Assembly: GCA_002435705.1 (NCBI GenBank)
Contig: DIVA01000086.1
Location: forward strand, 1-44,833
Reading direction: 5' to 3'
Source: Bacteriovoracaceae bacterium UBA6144
GTDB lineage: Bacteria > Bdellovibrionota > Bacteriovoracia > Bacteriovoracales > Bacteriovoracaceae
DNA: 44,833 bases
Positions 1-9,475 of this stretch are shown here, one piece after another. The notes under the pieces are model-generated. The model ran no database searches. It was given only the letters and a program-made list of their open reading frames with translations, and had not been told where the DNA came from. The position numbers were made by a program, and so were the translations under genes. Position 1 is the stretch's first letter. The number at the start of each line of letters is the position of its first letter.

Positions 1-926
1 ACAATGTAGTCACCAAACTGCTTTCTCGTTTTTGCCTGAGCAACAGCTAACTTAAGGATAGACTTCATTCCACCAACTGAACCAGATCCGAGTGAGAGTC
101 TGCCAGTATTAAGAACGTTCATGGCAATCTTAAAGCCCTTGCCTTCTTCGCCAATAATATTGCTGGCTGGAACTTTGACGTTATCAAAATAAACGGCGCG
201 GGTCTCAGAAGCCCGGATCCCCATTTTGTCTTCTTTCTCACCGAAAGAAACACCGGGCATATCTTTTTCCACAATAAAACAGGTGATCTTTTCAACTTTT
301 TTATCACCATCGACATGATCTGTTTTGGCAAACACACTGTAAAAGCCCGCCATACCGGCGTTGGTGATCCAAAGTTTTTGACCATTAAGGGTGTAGGTTC
401 CATCACCATTTTTCACCGCTTTTGTCTTAATGGAGTAAGCATCTGAACCAGAGCCTGGCTCAGTCAAACAAAAAGCTGCATAAGTCTCTCCACTGGCAAG
501 TTTTGGTAGCCAGTATTTTTTCTGCTCCTCATTACCTTCGTTCAAGAGAGCTTTATACCCGATGGATTGGTGCGCACCGAGAGTCGTTGCAATAGCGCCA
601 TCGATTCCAGCAATCTCTGAAAAGACTCGTGCATAAAGGGTGTAATCTAAATTCATACCGCCGTACTCTTCTGGAACACCCAAGCCACAAAGACCAAGTG
701 CCGCCAACCCCTCGAGCATTTCAGTCGGGATTTTGCTTTCGCGGTCTAACTTCTCAGAATTAATATTTTGCTGAGCAAACTTCTCCACTGCATTGATCAT
801 TTCTTTGGCCATCTCCACTTGCTCCGAAGAGAGCGAAGGAAAAGGGAATACTTCTTCCTCGTGAATCTCACCAAAAAACATACCTTTTACAATTGAAGGG
901 ATTTCTTTTTTTCCATCGGTAGACAT
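1..926 (-). CDS. Acyl-CoA dehydrogenase, very-long-chain (ACADVL/ACAD9) type; 3' end outside window
   Basis: FAD-dependent dehydrogenase that makes the alpha,beta double bond in fatty acyl-CoA, the first step of beta-oxidation. I translated 308 codons with no stop, running off the left edge. The start ATG (926-924) has an AAGGA ribosome site about 8 nt upstream. The family signature CLTEPGSGSDA lies near residue 150, preceded by TLGAHQSIGYKA and followed by KLWITNAG and MGIRASET, the order seen in VLCAD/ACAD9 enzymes. The N-terminal GMFFGEI...EVFPFPSL segment also fits that subfamily. The part with the catalytic Glu and the C-terminal helices is missing only because the window ends. It is transcribed divergently from gspC. 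Family assignment is secure; chain-length specificity is inferred. Confidence 0.93.
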   Translation of the reverse strand, partial: MSTDGKKEIPSIVKGMFFGEIHEEEVFPFPSLSSEQVEMAKEMINAVEKFAQQNINSEKLDRESKIPTEMLEGLAALGLCGLGVPEEYGGMNLDYTLYARVFSEIAGIDGAIATTLGAHQSIGYKALLNEGNEEQKKYWLPKLASGETYAAFCLTEPGSGSDAYSIKTKAVKNGDGTYTLNGQKLWITNAGMAGFYSVFAKTDHVDGDKKVEKITCFIVEKDMPGVSFGEKEDKMGIRASETRAVYFDNVKVPASNIIGEEGKGFKIAMNVLNTGRLSLGSGSVGGMKSILKLAVAQAKTRKQFGDYI

Positions 927-960
927 GTCTCTATCCTTTTTCAGACTTTTTATTTTCACC

Positions 961-989
961 ATTATAAGAGAAACAAAAGGGGCAAGACC
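961..989 (-). promoter_or_regulatory. Candidate sigma70 promoter of the acyl-CoA dehydrogenase gene
   Basis: A perfect TATAAT lies on the minus strand at 966-961, with a poor -35 (GGTCTT) 17 nt upstream. The predicted start near 954 would give a leader of about 28 nt carrying the AAGGA ribosome site. The -10 is strong; the -35 is weak. Confidence 0.45.
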
Positions 990-1044
990 ATAGATATAGT
1001 TTAGAAAATTTCAACACATTTCCCGACTGTACCCATCAACTATG

Positions 1045-1071
1045 TTGACTGACTAAATTTCTTGCTACAGG
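1045..1071 (+). promoter_or_regulatory. Candidate promoter of the gspC operon
   Basis: TTGACT (1045-1050) and an extended -10, TGC-TACAGG (hexamer 1066-1071), are separated by 15 nt. The -10 ends 8 nt before the gspC ATG. The nonamer CTTGCTACA recurs in the better promoter before gspL. The short spacer makes this a weak call. Confidence 0.3.
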
Positions 1072-1079
1072 CGTTGAAA

Positions 1080-2339
1080 ATGAGTCACAATAAATTAATG
1101 GTAAATAAATTCAAAGACTTCCTGAATCAGCTCCGCTCGAAAATCTCGCGCAAAAAAAGCGAGACGGACTCTTTTTCTGATCAAGATAAAACCGGTGACT
1201 TTGATCTTCCACCTGAACTTAACGATGACAGTGATGCGACTTCAGCAGAACCGACATCACGCCTCAAGCTGCAATCACTTAATCGTCTTTCTCCCTACAC
1301 ACACAAGCTAAAAGTAGCACTCGCGCCACTCCTTTTTAAGGCGCAAGTTTTATGGAAAAAAGCACTTACCAGTCTGAATAAAACAGACATGGGTAAGAAG
1401 CTCAGACAAACCGATTGGGGATCCCTCTCAGACAAGCTCCTTTCTAAAGAAAGTTTCACTCAGCATAATCGTTTTTTCGTCATCGCACTCTTTGTCGTGA
1501 GCACCTATTCCGTTGGAAAAATCACGGCCCTCATTCTTAAGGGAAGGCCGCAGTTTGCCCCTCCCGTGAGCTCCATCGGGACCCAGATGAATGAGGGCTT
1601 CAACCCTGCACTCTTGGGTCAGGTTAAATCAGCTGATCCCTTCAAAACAAAACTTGGCACAGGGCCGACCAAAATTTCCGATGCCAATTGCTTAGAGGCA
1701 ACTGACAAAACCAATCTCCCTATCAAGCTCGTCAACACGATTGTGCTGCAAGATTCAGTTAAAAGTATCGCTGCGGTGCAACTGAGATCTGGTCGCGATC
1801 TTAAACAGGTCCGTGAAGGTGATACTCTCGAAGGAATGGCTAAAATCTCACGCATTGCACGTCTCGAAATGATCATTAAAAATCTTCAGACCGGCGCTTG
1901 TGAGCTCGTTCCCAGTGATAAGGCGCGCGAGTCCCGTCAACCGATCGGTCTCATGAGTCCAGCTAAAGCTAATCAGTTTAAGCAGCAACAAAAAATTAAG
2001 GGCATCGAGAATGACGGAAACAAGTATGTCATTTCAAAAGATCTCTTAGACGAAAAGCTCAAAGACATTTCAAAAGTCTTATCTGAAGCTCGCGCCATCA
2101 AAATCCAAAACCCCGATGGCACACTGGCATTTAAAATCACAGAAATTGAACCCGGTGGAATTTTTTCATACCTGGGCATACAGAATGAAGACACGATCAC
2201 TTCCATCAATGGAAAACCGATCACCGACTTAAATGAAATCATGAGCCTCTTTGGGCGTATTAAAAATATTGATCAACTCCAGCTGGGTGTGAAGCGCGAG
2301 GGCGAAGAGACACAGATGGAATATCAAATGAAAAAATAG
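1080..2339 (+). CDS. gspC: T2SS inner-membrane protein GspC, with C-terminal PDZ domain
   Basis: GspC links the inner-membrane platform to the secretin and helps select substrates. A single membrane segment lies near residues 132-152. The periplasmic part has a homology region with VNTIVLQDSVKSIAAVQLRSG and a C-terminal PDZ domain (GGIFSYLGIQNEDTITSINGKPI). The cytoplasmic N-terminus is about 130 residues, against roughly 20 in typical GspC, and is Lys/Ser-rich and acidic in turn. An in-frame TTG at 1062 would add six residues; I chose ATG 1080. Neither has a good ribosome site, and a -10-like element lies 8 nt upstream, so the mRNA may be leaderless. It is the first gene of the gspC-K run. 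Confidence 0.85.
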   Translation: MSHNKLMVNKFKDFLNQLRSKISRKKSETDSFSDQDKTGDFDLPPELNDDSDATSAEPTSRLKLQSLNRLSPYTHKLKVALAPLLFKAQVLWKKALTSLNKTDMGKKLRQTDWGSLSDKLLSKESFTQHNRFFVIALFVVSTYSVGKITALILKGRPQFAPPVSSIGTQMNEGFNPALLGQVKSADPFKTKLGTGPTKISDANCLEATDKTNLPIKLVNTIVLQDSVKSIAAVQLRSGRDLKQVREGDTLEGMAKISRIARLEMIIKNLQTGACELVPSDKARESRQPIGLMSPAKANQFKQQQKIKGIENDGNKYVISKDLLDEKLKDISKVLSEARAIKIQNPDGTLAFKITEIEPGGIFSYLGIQNEDTITSINGKPITDLNEIMSLFGRIKNIDQLQLGVKREGEETQMEYQMKK

Positions 2340-2358
2340 CACTTCTAAGGATTAGAAA

Positions 2359-4842
2359 ATGCAGAAATGGAATTTTGTAACAGCTTTTTTTATGATCTCC
2401 CTGCTCTTCACTCAAGACGCTGGGGCTCAGTTTAATAAGTATCGCTCGACTTCACGCTTTAATACAAATTCTGCTAATCCTGCCCCACCCACAGGTCAAC
2501 CCTCACCTCAAAAACCGATCGACCTCGACTCACAAGATGAGCTAGAGATGATGGACCCTGAGGATGCCGCCATGGTGCAAGGAAGTCAGGCTGGCAATTT
2601 TGATGATGAAGATGACATGGCTTCTGAAGATAATGCTAATGTGCAAAACTTTGGCAGTCGCGTGTCTGCAACTCCTATGAGTGCTGATGCCAAAGCGAAA
2701 GCAAAATATGTAAACCTTAATCCTGAAACAGCTTTCGGTCCTGAGATTGTTGAGAGCTTCGACTTTCCTGACACTGACATCATGGAAATGACCAAGCACA
2801 TGCAGCGCCTCACAGGGATCAACTTGATCCTCGATAAAGATGTGAAAGGTAAAGTTTCCATCATCGCGCCCACACCTATCACCGTGGGTGATGCCTGGAA
2901 AGCTTACCTCACGGCTTTGAACATGGCCGGTTACACACTGGTAAAGTCCGGTGCTTTCTATAAAGTCATCAATGCTCGTGATATTCGCTACACTCCCACC
3001 AAGATTTATACCGGCAACTACACTCCTGATACTGAAAATTATGTGATGCGCGTGATTGCTCTTAAAAATGTCTCCGCCGCTGAGATCGCCCGTAACTTCC
3101 GTCCTTTCATGAGTCGCTATGGCCGTATCATCGACATCAAACAAACCAACACCGTCATCATGGCCGACACTGGAACTAATATTAATCGCCTCGTGAAGAT
3201 GGTGAAGTTCCTCGATGTCCCCGGCTATGAAGAGACACTACAGATCGTGCGTGTGAAAAACTCCTCGGCTCAAGAAATTGCCAAACTCCTCGACTCCATT
3301 CTTAAAGGTGGCAGTGGTGGTGGAGCAAGACCAGTCAACGGAGGCGCAGCCACTCCGCGGTTTGCCGGTGCAGGTGGAGAATCAACGAACTCAGCAGTTA
3401 TTAGCCGCATTATCGCTGAGCCTCGTACCAACAGCATCATCGCTATGGCCAATGCTGAAGGCGGCAAGCAGTTGCGTGAATTGATCACGAAACTCGACGT
3501 AAAACTAGTCTCTTCGGGTTCTGGTCGAGTGCATGTGTACTACCTCAACTACGGGGACTCAGAAGAACTCTCGAAAACCTTATCCAGCATCGTCTCTGGA
3601 AATGTTTCTCAGGCTGGAGGTGCCACCGGAGGTGCCGCTGCACAACCACGCTTTTCTGCCTCCGGCGGTGTCGCGGAAAACGCCATCTTTTCCGCGGAAG
3701 TCAAAATCACTTCGGATAAAAACAATAACGCTCTCGTTGTTACTGCCTCTCCTACCGACTGGCTCACACTGAAAGATGTGATCGCACGCCTCGATATCCC
3801 CCGCGACCAAGTGTACGTCGAAGGCATGATCCTCGAAGCCAACGTGACAAAAGATAAGGGCTTTGGCGTGACTTTCATTGGGGCTTATGGGCAGGGCAAT
3901 GCTCAACGGGCGGGGCTTGGTGGAACTGATTTATTTAATCTTCTTGGTGGAAACCCTACGGCGATCAACGGCTTTTTTGCCGGAATCGGCGCCGGTGGAA
4001 CGAGAACAGTGAACATTGGTGGAAATGATGTGAAAGTCAGTGGTGTAAACGCCCTGATTAAAGCCGTGGCCAGTCACCGTAACACCAACGTACTCGCGAC
4101 TCCACAGATCTTAGTCTTGGATAATACGGAAGCAACTTTTGAAGTGGGTAACACTGTTCCCGTTCAAAACGCCACCATCGGTGTAGGTGGTCAGCAGAGT
4201 TTTAATTTTCAACAGCAGGAAGCGAAGCTCTCTCTCAAAATTACCCCGCAAATCAATAAGGTCACGCGTTTTGTGAAACTTAAAATCAACCAGCGCATCG
4301 ACGACTTCGAGCAAGTTGATGCAACAGTCACAGCTGCGGGGCGAGGGGTTCCGACCACTGTCCGTTCAGCTATCACTGAAGTGATGGTGCGTGACCGGGA
4401 TACAGTTGCCATGGGCGGGCTCCTACGCGACGTCGATTCCGTGACTTTTACAAAAGTTCCTCTTTTAGGCGACATTCCGGTCCTGGGCTGGCTCTTTAAA
4501 TCCAAATCACGAACCGTCCAGAAGATTAACCTTCTCTTCTTTATGACCCCTAAGATTCTCGCGCCCTACTCTAAGACCGCTTCCAGCAACACTATGGACG
4601 TGATGGCCAAGCGGGAACAAGGCATGCAGGGAATCTTTGAAGGAGATGACAAAGATCCGAATGAAAAATCGATGACTGAGCTCAAGGCTAAAGTCGATGT
4701 TCAAAAGAATGGTCCTCTCTACAATGAAGAAGACGCTGCTCTCTACAAGAACTTAAATGACAAAACGAACGCGAACCTGATGCCCGAGATCGAGGAGCCT
4801 GAGGTTCCAGACTATCTCGACATCAGTAAATCAATCGAGTAA
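2359..4842 (+). CDS. gspD: T2SS outer-membrane secretin GspD
   Basis: Forms the outer-membrane channel through which folded proteins leave the periplasm. A signal peptide covers about residues 1-24 (ending DAGAQ). Then come an acidic Pro/Asp/Glu-rich stretch (about 35-100), the N0 domain (VESFDFPDTDIMEMTKHMQRLTG), repeated N1-N3 domains, and the secretin core with the signature VPLLGDIPVLGWLF near residue 705. Two Gly/Ala-rich insertions (near 315-340 and 415-435) interrupt the N-domain repeats. At 827 residues it is longer than many GspD, because of these insertions and an acidic C-terminal tail. AAGGA stands 9 nt before the ATG. It follows gspC by 19 nt and precedes gspE by 5 nt. Confidence 0.96.
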   Translation: MQKWNFVTAFFMISLLFTQDAGAQFNKYRSTSRFNTNSANPAPPTGQPSPQKPIDLDSQDELEMMDPEDAAMVQGSQAGNFDDEDDMASEDNANVQNFGSRVSATPMSADAKAKAKYVNLNPETAFGPEIVESFDFPDTDIMEMTKHMQRLTGINLILDKDVKGKVSIIAPTPITVGDAWKAYLTALNMAGYTLVKSGAFYKVINARDIRYTPTKIYTGNYTPDTENYVMRVIALKNVSAAEIARNFRPFMSRYGRIIDIKQTNTVIMADTGTNINRLVKMVKFLDVPGYEETLQIVRVKNSSAQEIAKLLDSILKGGSGGGARPVNGGAATPRFAGAGGESTNSAVISRIIAEPRTNSIIAMANAEGGKQLRELITKLDVKLVSSGSGRVHVYYLNYGDSEELSKTLSSIVSGNVSQAGGATGGAAAQPRFSASGGVAENAIFSAEVKITSDKNNNALVVTASPTDWLTLKDVIARLDIPRDQVYVEGMILEANVTKDKGFGVTFIGAYGQGNAQRAGLGGTDLFNLLGGNPTAINGFFAGIGAGGTRTVNIGGNDVKVSGVNALIKAVASHRNTNVLATPQILVLDNTEATFEVGNTVPVQNATIGVGGQQSFNFQQQEAKLSLKITPQINKVTRFVKLKINQRIDDFEQVDATVTAAGRGVPTTVRSAITEVMVRDRDTVAMGGLLRDVDSVTFTKVPLLGDIPVLGWLFKSKSRTVQKINLLFFMTPKILAPYSKTASSNTMDVMAKREQGMQGIFEGDDKDPNEKSMTELKAKVDVQKNGPLYNEEDAALYKNLNDKTNANLMPEIEEPEVPDYLDISKSIE

Positions 4843-4847
4843 AAGCT

Positions 4848-6575
4848 ATGGGATTATCTGAGGACCTCTTAGTTAAAGTTGAAAATCATAAAGAGAAAAT
4901 TGGTGAGTTGCTGGTCAAGCACAGCTCACTGACTCGCTCTCATTTGGATGAAGCTCTTGATATTCAACGTAATGAAGGTGGCCTACTCGGTGAGATCCTT
5001 CTGCGCAAAAACTATATTCATCCCCACGATATTATCCGAGTGATCTGTCACCAAATTGATATTCCCTATATTTCAGAACTAAAAGTCGATGAGATCGATC
5101 CTAACATCGTGAAAGACCTATCCATCAACTACGCTAAACACCACGAAATTCTACCGATACAAGAAACTGATTACTCCGTGACTGTGGCCCTCTCTAATCC
5201 TTTTAACTTTGATGCGGTCAATGATCTGCATGCCATATTTAAGAAAGAAGTTAAGACCGTCGTCACAACCCCCCTTCGCATCCAAGACGCGATTAATCGC
5301 GTGTATGAGAAGGCCAATCGAAACCTCGTCGACGACATTGGAGACGAGAAGTTTGAAGAGAACCTCGACCTCGATGGACCTATCGATATCTTAGATGCCA
5401 CCGCCGATGAGGCTCCTGTTATTAGGTTTGTGAACTCCATTATTTTTCGGGCTGTCAAAGAGAAGGCTTCTGATATTCACATCGAGCCCTACGAGAAAGA
5501 AACGATCTATCGTTTTCGAGTCAACGGGGTCATGCAGGAGATTCTGCGCCAACCTAAAAAGACCCACGCGGCGGTTTCATCACGTATTAAGGTTATGGCA
5601 AAACTTGATATCGCAGAAAAACGTCTCCCTCAAGACGGTCGTATCAAAATTAAAATCGCAGGTAAGGATATCGATATTCGTCTCTCCACTATCCCCATTC
5701 AGGCGGGCGAGAGAATTGTTATGCGTATTCTCGAGAAGAACAACACCGTGCTTCGTCTCGAGAATTTGGGCTTTCGAGGCCGTGTCCTCGATGGGCTGAT
5801 TGAACTCTCGCGCCACAAGCACGGCGTGCTCTACGTGACAGGTCCCACGGGTCACGGTAAAACCACAACTCTTTTTGCTATCCTCGAGCGTATCAACACG
5901 CCTGATAAAATGATTATCACTGTGGAAGACCCAGTCGAATATGAACTCGGCGGGATCTCGCAGATTCAAGTGAACCACAAGATTGATCTAAGTTTTGCCG
6001 TTGCCCTGCGCTCGATTCTTCGTCAGAACCCAGACGTGGTGATGGTGGGTGAAACCCGCGATAAAGAAACAGCAGAGATGGCGATTAACGCCTCTCTCAC
6101 AGGTCACTTTGTTCTTTCTACTCTTCACACCAACGATTCTTCTTCTGCTCCCACGCGTTTGATTGATATGGGTGTACAACCCTTCTTGATCTCATCCTCG
6201 CTGGTGGGTGTTCTGGCGCAACGACTTATCCGCACACTATGCAATGAGTGTAAGCAGCCGACAGAGATCGGCGAATTTGAAAAAGTCGCTCTCGACATCG
6301 AAGAGCTTCCGAAAGGTGTCGTCGTCTATAAAGCAAACGGTTGCCCTAAATGTCATGGCACAGGGTACGCGGGTCGAACTGTTGTGAGTGAACTTCTTCT
6401 TATCAATGATGAAATTCGTGCTCTTATTATTCAGAAGACCGATGCTGCCACAATTAAAAAGGCTGCTGTTCGCTCTGGGATGCGCACACTCAGGCAAGAT
6501 GCTCTGGATAAGATCTACGAAGGATCCACATCCATCGAAGAAATTATCCGCGCGATTAATGACGAAGAGAACTAA
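4848..6575 (+). CDS. gspE: T2SS ATPase GspE
   Basis: Cytoplasmic hexameric ATPase that drives pseudopilus assembly. The N-terminal domain (KIGELLVKHSSLTRSHLDEAL) binds GspL in known systems. The core has Walker A GPTGHGKTTTL near residue 331 (His replaces the usual Ser), an Asp box (EDPVEY), Walker B (NPDVVMVGETRD) and a His box (STLHTNDS). The four-cysteine zinc site is intact: CNEC near 465 and CPKC about 38 residues later. At 575 residues it has normal GspE length. It lies 5 nt after gspD and 5 nt before gspF. Confidence 0.97.
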   Translation: MGLSEDLLVKVENHKEKIGELLVKHSSLTRSHLDEALDIQRNEGGLLGEILLRKNYIHPHDIIRVICHQIDIPYISELKVDEIDPNIVKDLSINYAKHHEILPIQETDYSVTVALSNPFNFDAVNDLHAIFKKEVKTVVTTPLRIQDAINRVYEKANRNLVDDIGDEKFEENLDLDGPIDILDATADEAPVIRFVNSIIFRAVKEKASDIHIEPYEKETIYRFRVNGVMQEILRQPKKTHAAVSSRIKVMAKLDIAEKRLPQDGRIKIKIAGKDIDIRLSTIPIQAGERIVMRILEKNNTVLRLENLGFRGRVLDGLIELSRHKHGVLYVTGPTGHGKTTTLFAILERINTPDKMIITVEDPVEYELGGISQIQVNHKIDLSFAVALRSILRQNPDVVMVGETRDKETAEMAINASLTGHFVLSTLHTNDSSSAPTRLIDMGVQPFLISSSLVGVLAQRLIRTLCNECKQPTEIGEFEKVALDIEELPKGVVVYKANGCPKCHGTGYAGRTVVSELLLINDEIRALIIQKTDAATIKKAAVRSGMRTLRQDALDKIYEGSTSIEEIIRAINDEEN

Positions 6576-6580
6576 TACTC

Positions 6581-7798
6581 ATGCCGATCTATAACTATAA
6601 AGCTCTTGATCGAACTGGCAAAGAAACCAAAGGGACGATCAACTCTGACTCTATTGCCACGGCCAAGCAGAAGATAAAATCCATGGGTGTCATGCTCGTG
6701 GATATCAAGGAACAAAAGTCTCAGGCTTCCGGTGGTGGTCCGAGTTTCATTTCACGTCTACAAAATCGTGTGACCGTAGAAGATCTGGCCCTGATGACAC
6801 GTCAGTTTGCCACTCTCATCAAAGCCAAGATCCCGGTGGCAGAAGCTCTCGCCGCACTGAGTGAACAGGTGGATAACGAGACCCTTCGTATTGTGATGAG
6901 TGAAGTGAAACAAAAAGTAACAGAAGGGGCTTCACTGGCCGATGCTCTTGGGGCCCATCCTAAAATCTTCACGAGCGTTTACTCCAACATGGTCAGTGCC
7001 GGTGAAGCTTCGGGAACTCTTGAGATTGTTCTCTTACGTCTGGCAGATTTTACAGAGTCTCAGATGAAGCTTAAAAATAAAATTAAGTCAGCGATGACTT
7101 ACCCTGTAATTATGGGCATTTTTGGTTTTCTCATGATGAATGTGATTTTCATTTTTGTTATTCCAAAAATTGCCAAGATTTTTATTTCGATGAAAAAAGA
7201 GCTGCCGCTCCAAACCCGCGCTTGTATTTGGATCTCAGAATTTTTGCAAAACTACTGGTGGGCCGTGATAATCGCGATGATTGGGACTTGGTGGATGATA
7301 AAGAAGTATATTGCGACACCGAAAGGCGAAGCTCAATGGCATACTATTTTGCTTAAGCTCCCCATCATCGGCATTCTCACTAAGATGATCAACGTCTCTC
7401 GCTTCTGTAGCACTCTCGGCACACTTCTTAACTCAGGCGTCCCTATTCTGACGGCCCTCAGCATTGTGAAAAATCTAGTTCCTAATGTGCACATTAAAGA
7501 CGCTATTGAAAAAGCCAGAATATCGGTTTCAGAGGGGGCATCCTTGACTGGACCACTCATCCAATCGGGGCACTTTCCGGCACTCGTTACGCACATGATT
7601 CGTCTGGGAGAAAGATCAGGAGAATTGGAACCGATGCTTAAAATCGTTTCCGAAAACTATGAGGAACAGGTAGAATCTAAAATCGGTGGTTTGACCTCGA
7701 TTCTAGAGCCTATTATGATGGTGGCGCTGGGACTAGGTGTAGCCTTTATTGTATTTGCTGTTGTTGTCCCAATGATGAGCCTTAATAGCGTTAGTTAG
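6581..7798 (+). CDS. gspF: T2SS inner-membrane platform protein GspF
   Basis: Polytopic platform protein on which the pseudopilus is assembled. The N-terminus MPIYNYKALDRTGKETKGTI is typical. Two repeated T2SSF domains follow (residues about 70-195 and 270-395), each starting with a helical VEDLALMTRQFATLIKAKIPVAEAL-like segment. Hydrophobic segments lie near 170-190, 222-242 and 375-400. The 405-residue length is standard. It follows gspE by 5 nt; gspG starts 9 nt downstream. Confidence 0.97.
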   Translation: MPIYNYKALDRTGKETKGTINSDSIATAKQKIKSMGVMLVDIKEQKSQASGGGPSFISRLQNRVTVEDLALMTRQFATLIKAKIPVAEALAALSEQVDNETLRIVMSEVKQKVTEGASLADALGAHPKIFTSVYSNMVSAGEASGTLEIVLLRLADFTESQMKLKNKIKSAMTYPVIMGIFGFLMMNVIFIFVIPKIAKIFISMKKELPLQTRACIWISEFLQNYWWAVIIAMIGTWWMIKKYIATPKGEAQWHTILLKLPIIGILTKMINVSRFCSTLGTLLNSGVPILTALSIVKNLVPNVHIKDAIEKARISVSEGASLTGPLIQSGHFPALVTHMIRLGERSGELEPMLKIVSENYEEQVESKIGGLTSILEPIMMVALGLGVAFIVFAVVVPMMSLNSVS

Positions 7799-7807
7799 GA
7801 GTTGAGA

Positions 7808-8236
7808 ATGAAAACAAATCAAGCTGGTATGTCGATCCTTGAAATCCTTATTGCCCTCACTCTCTTGGGTTTGGCGGGGACCTTTGTCGCCGGTAAGGTT
7901 TTTGAAAACCTCCAAGAAGGTAAAGTGCAGACAGCAAAGATTCAGATCAAAAGTGTGGGTGATCGTCTTAAAGAATTTCGCCGTGACTGTGGCTTTTTCC
8001 CAACAACGGACCAAGGCCTCGATGCACTTTTAAATAAACCTGAGGGTGGAGGCCGTGAGTGTAAGCGCTACTCTCCGACTGGATATATTGATGGCGGCAG
8101 AGTCCCTCTTGATCCATGGGATGGAGAATACATCTATGAATCTGATGGCAAAGCCTACACCATTATTTCTCTAGGTGCTGACAATGCAGAGGGCGGTGAG
8201 GGTTTTGATGCCGACATCAGCTCCAAAGATCTCTAG
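7808..8236 (+). CDS. gspG: T2SS major pseudopilin GspG
   Basis: Major subunit of the pseudopilus. The prepilin leader MKTNQAG is cut before MSILEILIAL, leaving the conserved Glu5 and a hydrophobic helix. The C-terminus has the GspG pattern PLDPWDGEYIY and the calcium-binding loop SLGADNAEGGEGFDADI. I chose ATG 7808, which has AGGAG at the right distance; an in-frame TTG at 7802 would overlap that site. The 142-residue length fits. The gene overlaps the start of gspH. Confidence 0.96.
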   Translation: MKTNQAGMSILEILIALTLLGLAGTFVAGKVFENLQEGKVQTAKIQIKSVGDRLKEFRRDCGFFPTTDQGLDALLNKPEGGGRECKRYSPTGYIDGGRVPLDPWDGEYIYESDGKAYTIISLGADNAEGGEGFDADISSKDL

Positions 8237-8912
8237 ACCACAACTTTCCCAAGACCAAGGTTTCTCTCTCATGGAAATCTTGGTCGCTCTTTTGCTTGCG
8301 GCCATTATTTTCACTTCCCTGCCCTCTTCAGAAGACTCTCGTCGCCATAGAGATATTCAGAATGCATTAAACGATCTTGACCGAGCTGTGAGATTCGCCA
8401 GCAATGAAGCTGTTCTAAGAAATACTCTTGTCCGCTTGAATGTAAATCTCGAAAAGATGCCGATTGAATATTCAGTGGAGTATGGCCCGAGAGAAAACAT
8501 GATTCTGCCCTCCATGCAGGATGTGTCTAAGCTCTCGCTCGAAGAAGTAGAAAAAGAAAAAAAGAAGGCCAGTGCCATTGATTCACAGTTCACGCTGGTG
8601 GAAGAGTTTAAAGACATCACCCGTGAATTCTCCCCTGAAGTTGAAGTCCTAGGCGTAGCGACCAGTTTTCAAAAAACACTGATTCGAGACACCAAAGCCT
8701 CCATCTACTTTTATCCCACGGGAGAGAGAGACGGAGCACTCTTCTTTTTGGGAACCCAAGACGAACTCGCCTACCTAGAGGTTCTCCCTTTTCAAGAAAA
8801 AACCAATGCCGAGTATTTCCCTGTCGCAAGCCTACAGGGTGGCGTTGCGAAAGCAGAAGATATTCGAGAAACTAAAATGGAAGAAATAACTCGTAATTGG
8901 TTTGAAAAATGA
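8208..8912 (+). CDS. gspH: T2SS minor pseudopilin GspH
   Basis: Minor pseudopilin thought to sit near the pseudopilus tip. The leader ends in SQDQG and cleavage before FSLMEILVALLLAAIIF leaves Glu5. I chose ATG 8208, which has a GGTGAGGG ribosome site inside gspG; a GTG at 8175 is also in frame. The gene overlaps gspG by 29 nt. The rest is poorly conserved, with a Lys/Glu-rich segment near residues 105-120. At 234 residues it is longer than many GspH. The H assignment rests mainly on gene order. Confidence 0.82.
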   Translation: MPTSAPKISRPQLSQDQGFSLMEILVALLLAAIIFTSLPSSEDSRRHRDIQNALNDLDRAVRFASNEAVLRNTLVRLNVNLEKMPIEYSVEYGPRENMILPSMQDVSKLSLEEVEKEKKKASAIDSQFTLVEEFKDITREFSPEVEVLGVATSFQKTLIRDTKASIYFYPTGERDGALFFLGTQDELAYLEVLPFQEKTNAEYFPVASLQGGVAKAEDIRETKMEEITRNWFEK

Positions 8913-9475
8913 TCAAGCGCTTCTCCCATTCAGGCTTTTCTTTACTTGAGGTGATGATCGCGCTGACTCTGTTTGCCGTGTTTGTGTCGACCTTCCTCGT
9001 CACCCAAGGCTACAATGTTTCAGACTCCGCTCTGAATGAAGAACAACTGCTGCTGCACATGCTTTGTGACACCAAAATGCAGGAGACACTGATTAATCCA
9101 CCTCGCTTTACGAATGCACTGGTGGATACAAAAGAAGTCAAATCATTCGAGGAGAAAGATTACGCCAACTACTCTTATACCGTTGAGTGGAAAAAGCTGA
9201 AGGTTCCGGATTTTGGTAAAATCTTTGCCGCCAATGCCGCTGGTGGCGCAGGCGGGGACGAGCAAGAGAGCGGCGGCTACTTTGATGAAAACCAAAGTGG
9301 CAACAGGAACAACTCGGTTGAAAAGTTGGTCTTCGACAGAATGAAAGAAAATATCGAACGTGCTGTTTGGCAGTTGCGCCTGACCGTTACAAATAAAGAA
9401 ACAAATTACAGTTACACTCTTTCCCGTTGGCTAACAAACTATGATGAACCCATCCAACTCAATCTATCGTTCTGA
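8909..9475 (+). CDS. gspI: T2SS minor pseudopilin GspI
   Basis: Minor pseudopilin; in known systems GspI nucleates the tip complex with GspJ and GspK. The leader MIKRFSHSG is followed by FSLLEVMIALTLFAVFVSTF with Glu5. A Gly/Asn-rich insertion (about residues 108-134, with GGAGGDEQESGG) interrupts the globular part. The start overlaps the gspH stop as ATGA, so the two are probably translationally coupled. Assigned by gene order and the pilin leader. Confidence 0.85.
   Translation: MIKRFSHSGFSLLEVMIALTLFAVFVSTFLVTQGYNVSDSALNEEQLLLHMLCDTKMQETLINPPRFTNALVDTKEVKSFEEKDYANYSYTVEWKKLKVPDFGKIFAANAAGGAGGDEQESGGYFDENQSGNRNNSVEKLVFDRMKENIERAVWQLRLTVTNKETNYSYTLSRWLTNYDEPIQLNLSF

Noticed and set aside
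2542..3144. 200-codon open frame on the minus strand of gspD
   Set aside because: Antisense shadow of a well-supported secretin gene; His/Ser-rich composition typical of such frames.
8175..8236. Frameshift between gspG and gspH
   Set aside because: Both proteins have complete family features; the overlap is an ordinary coupled start at 8208.
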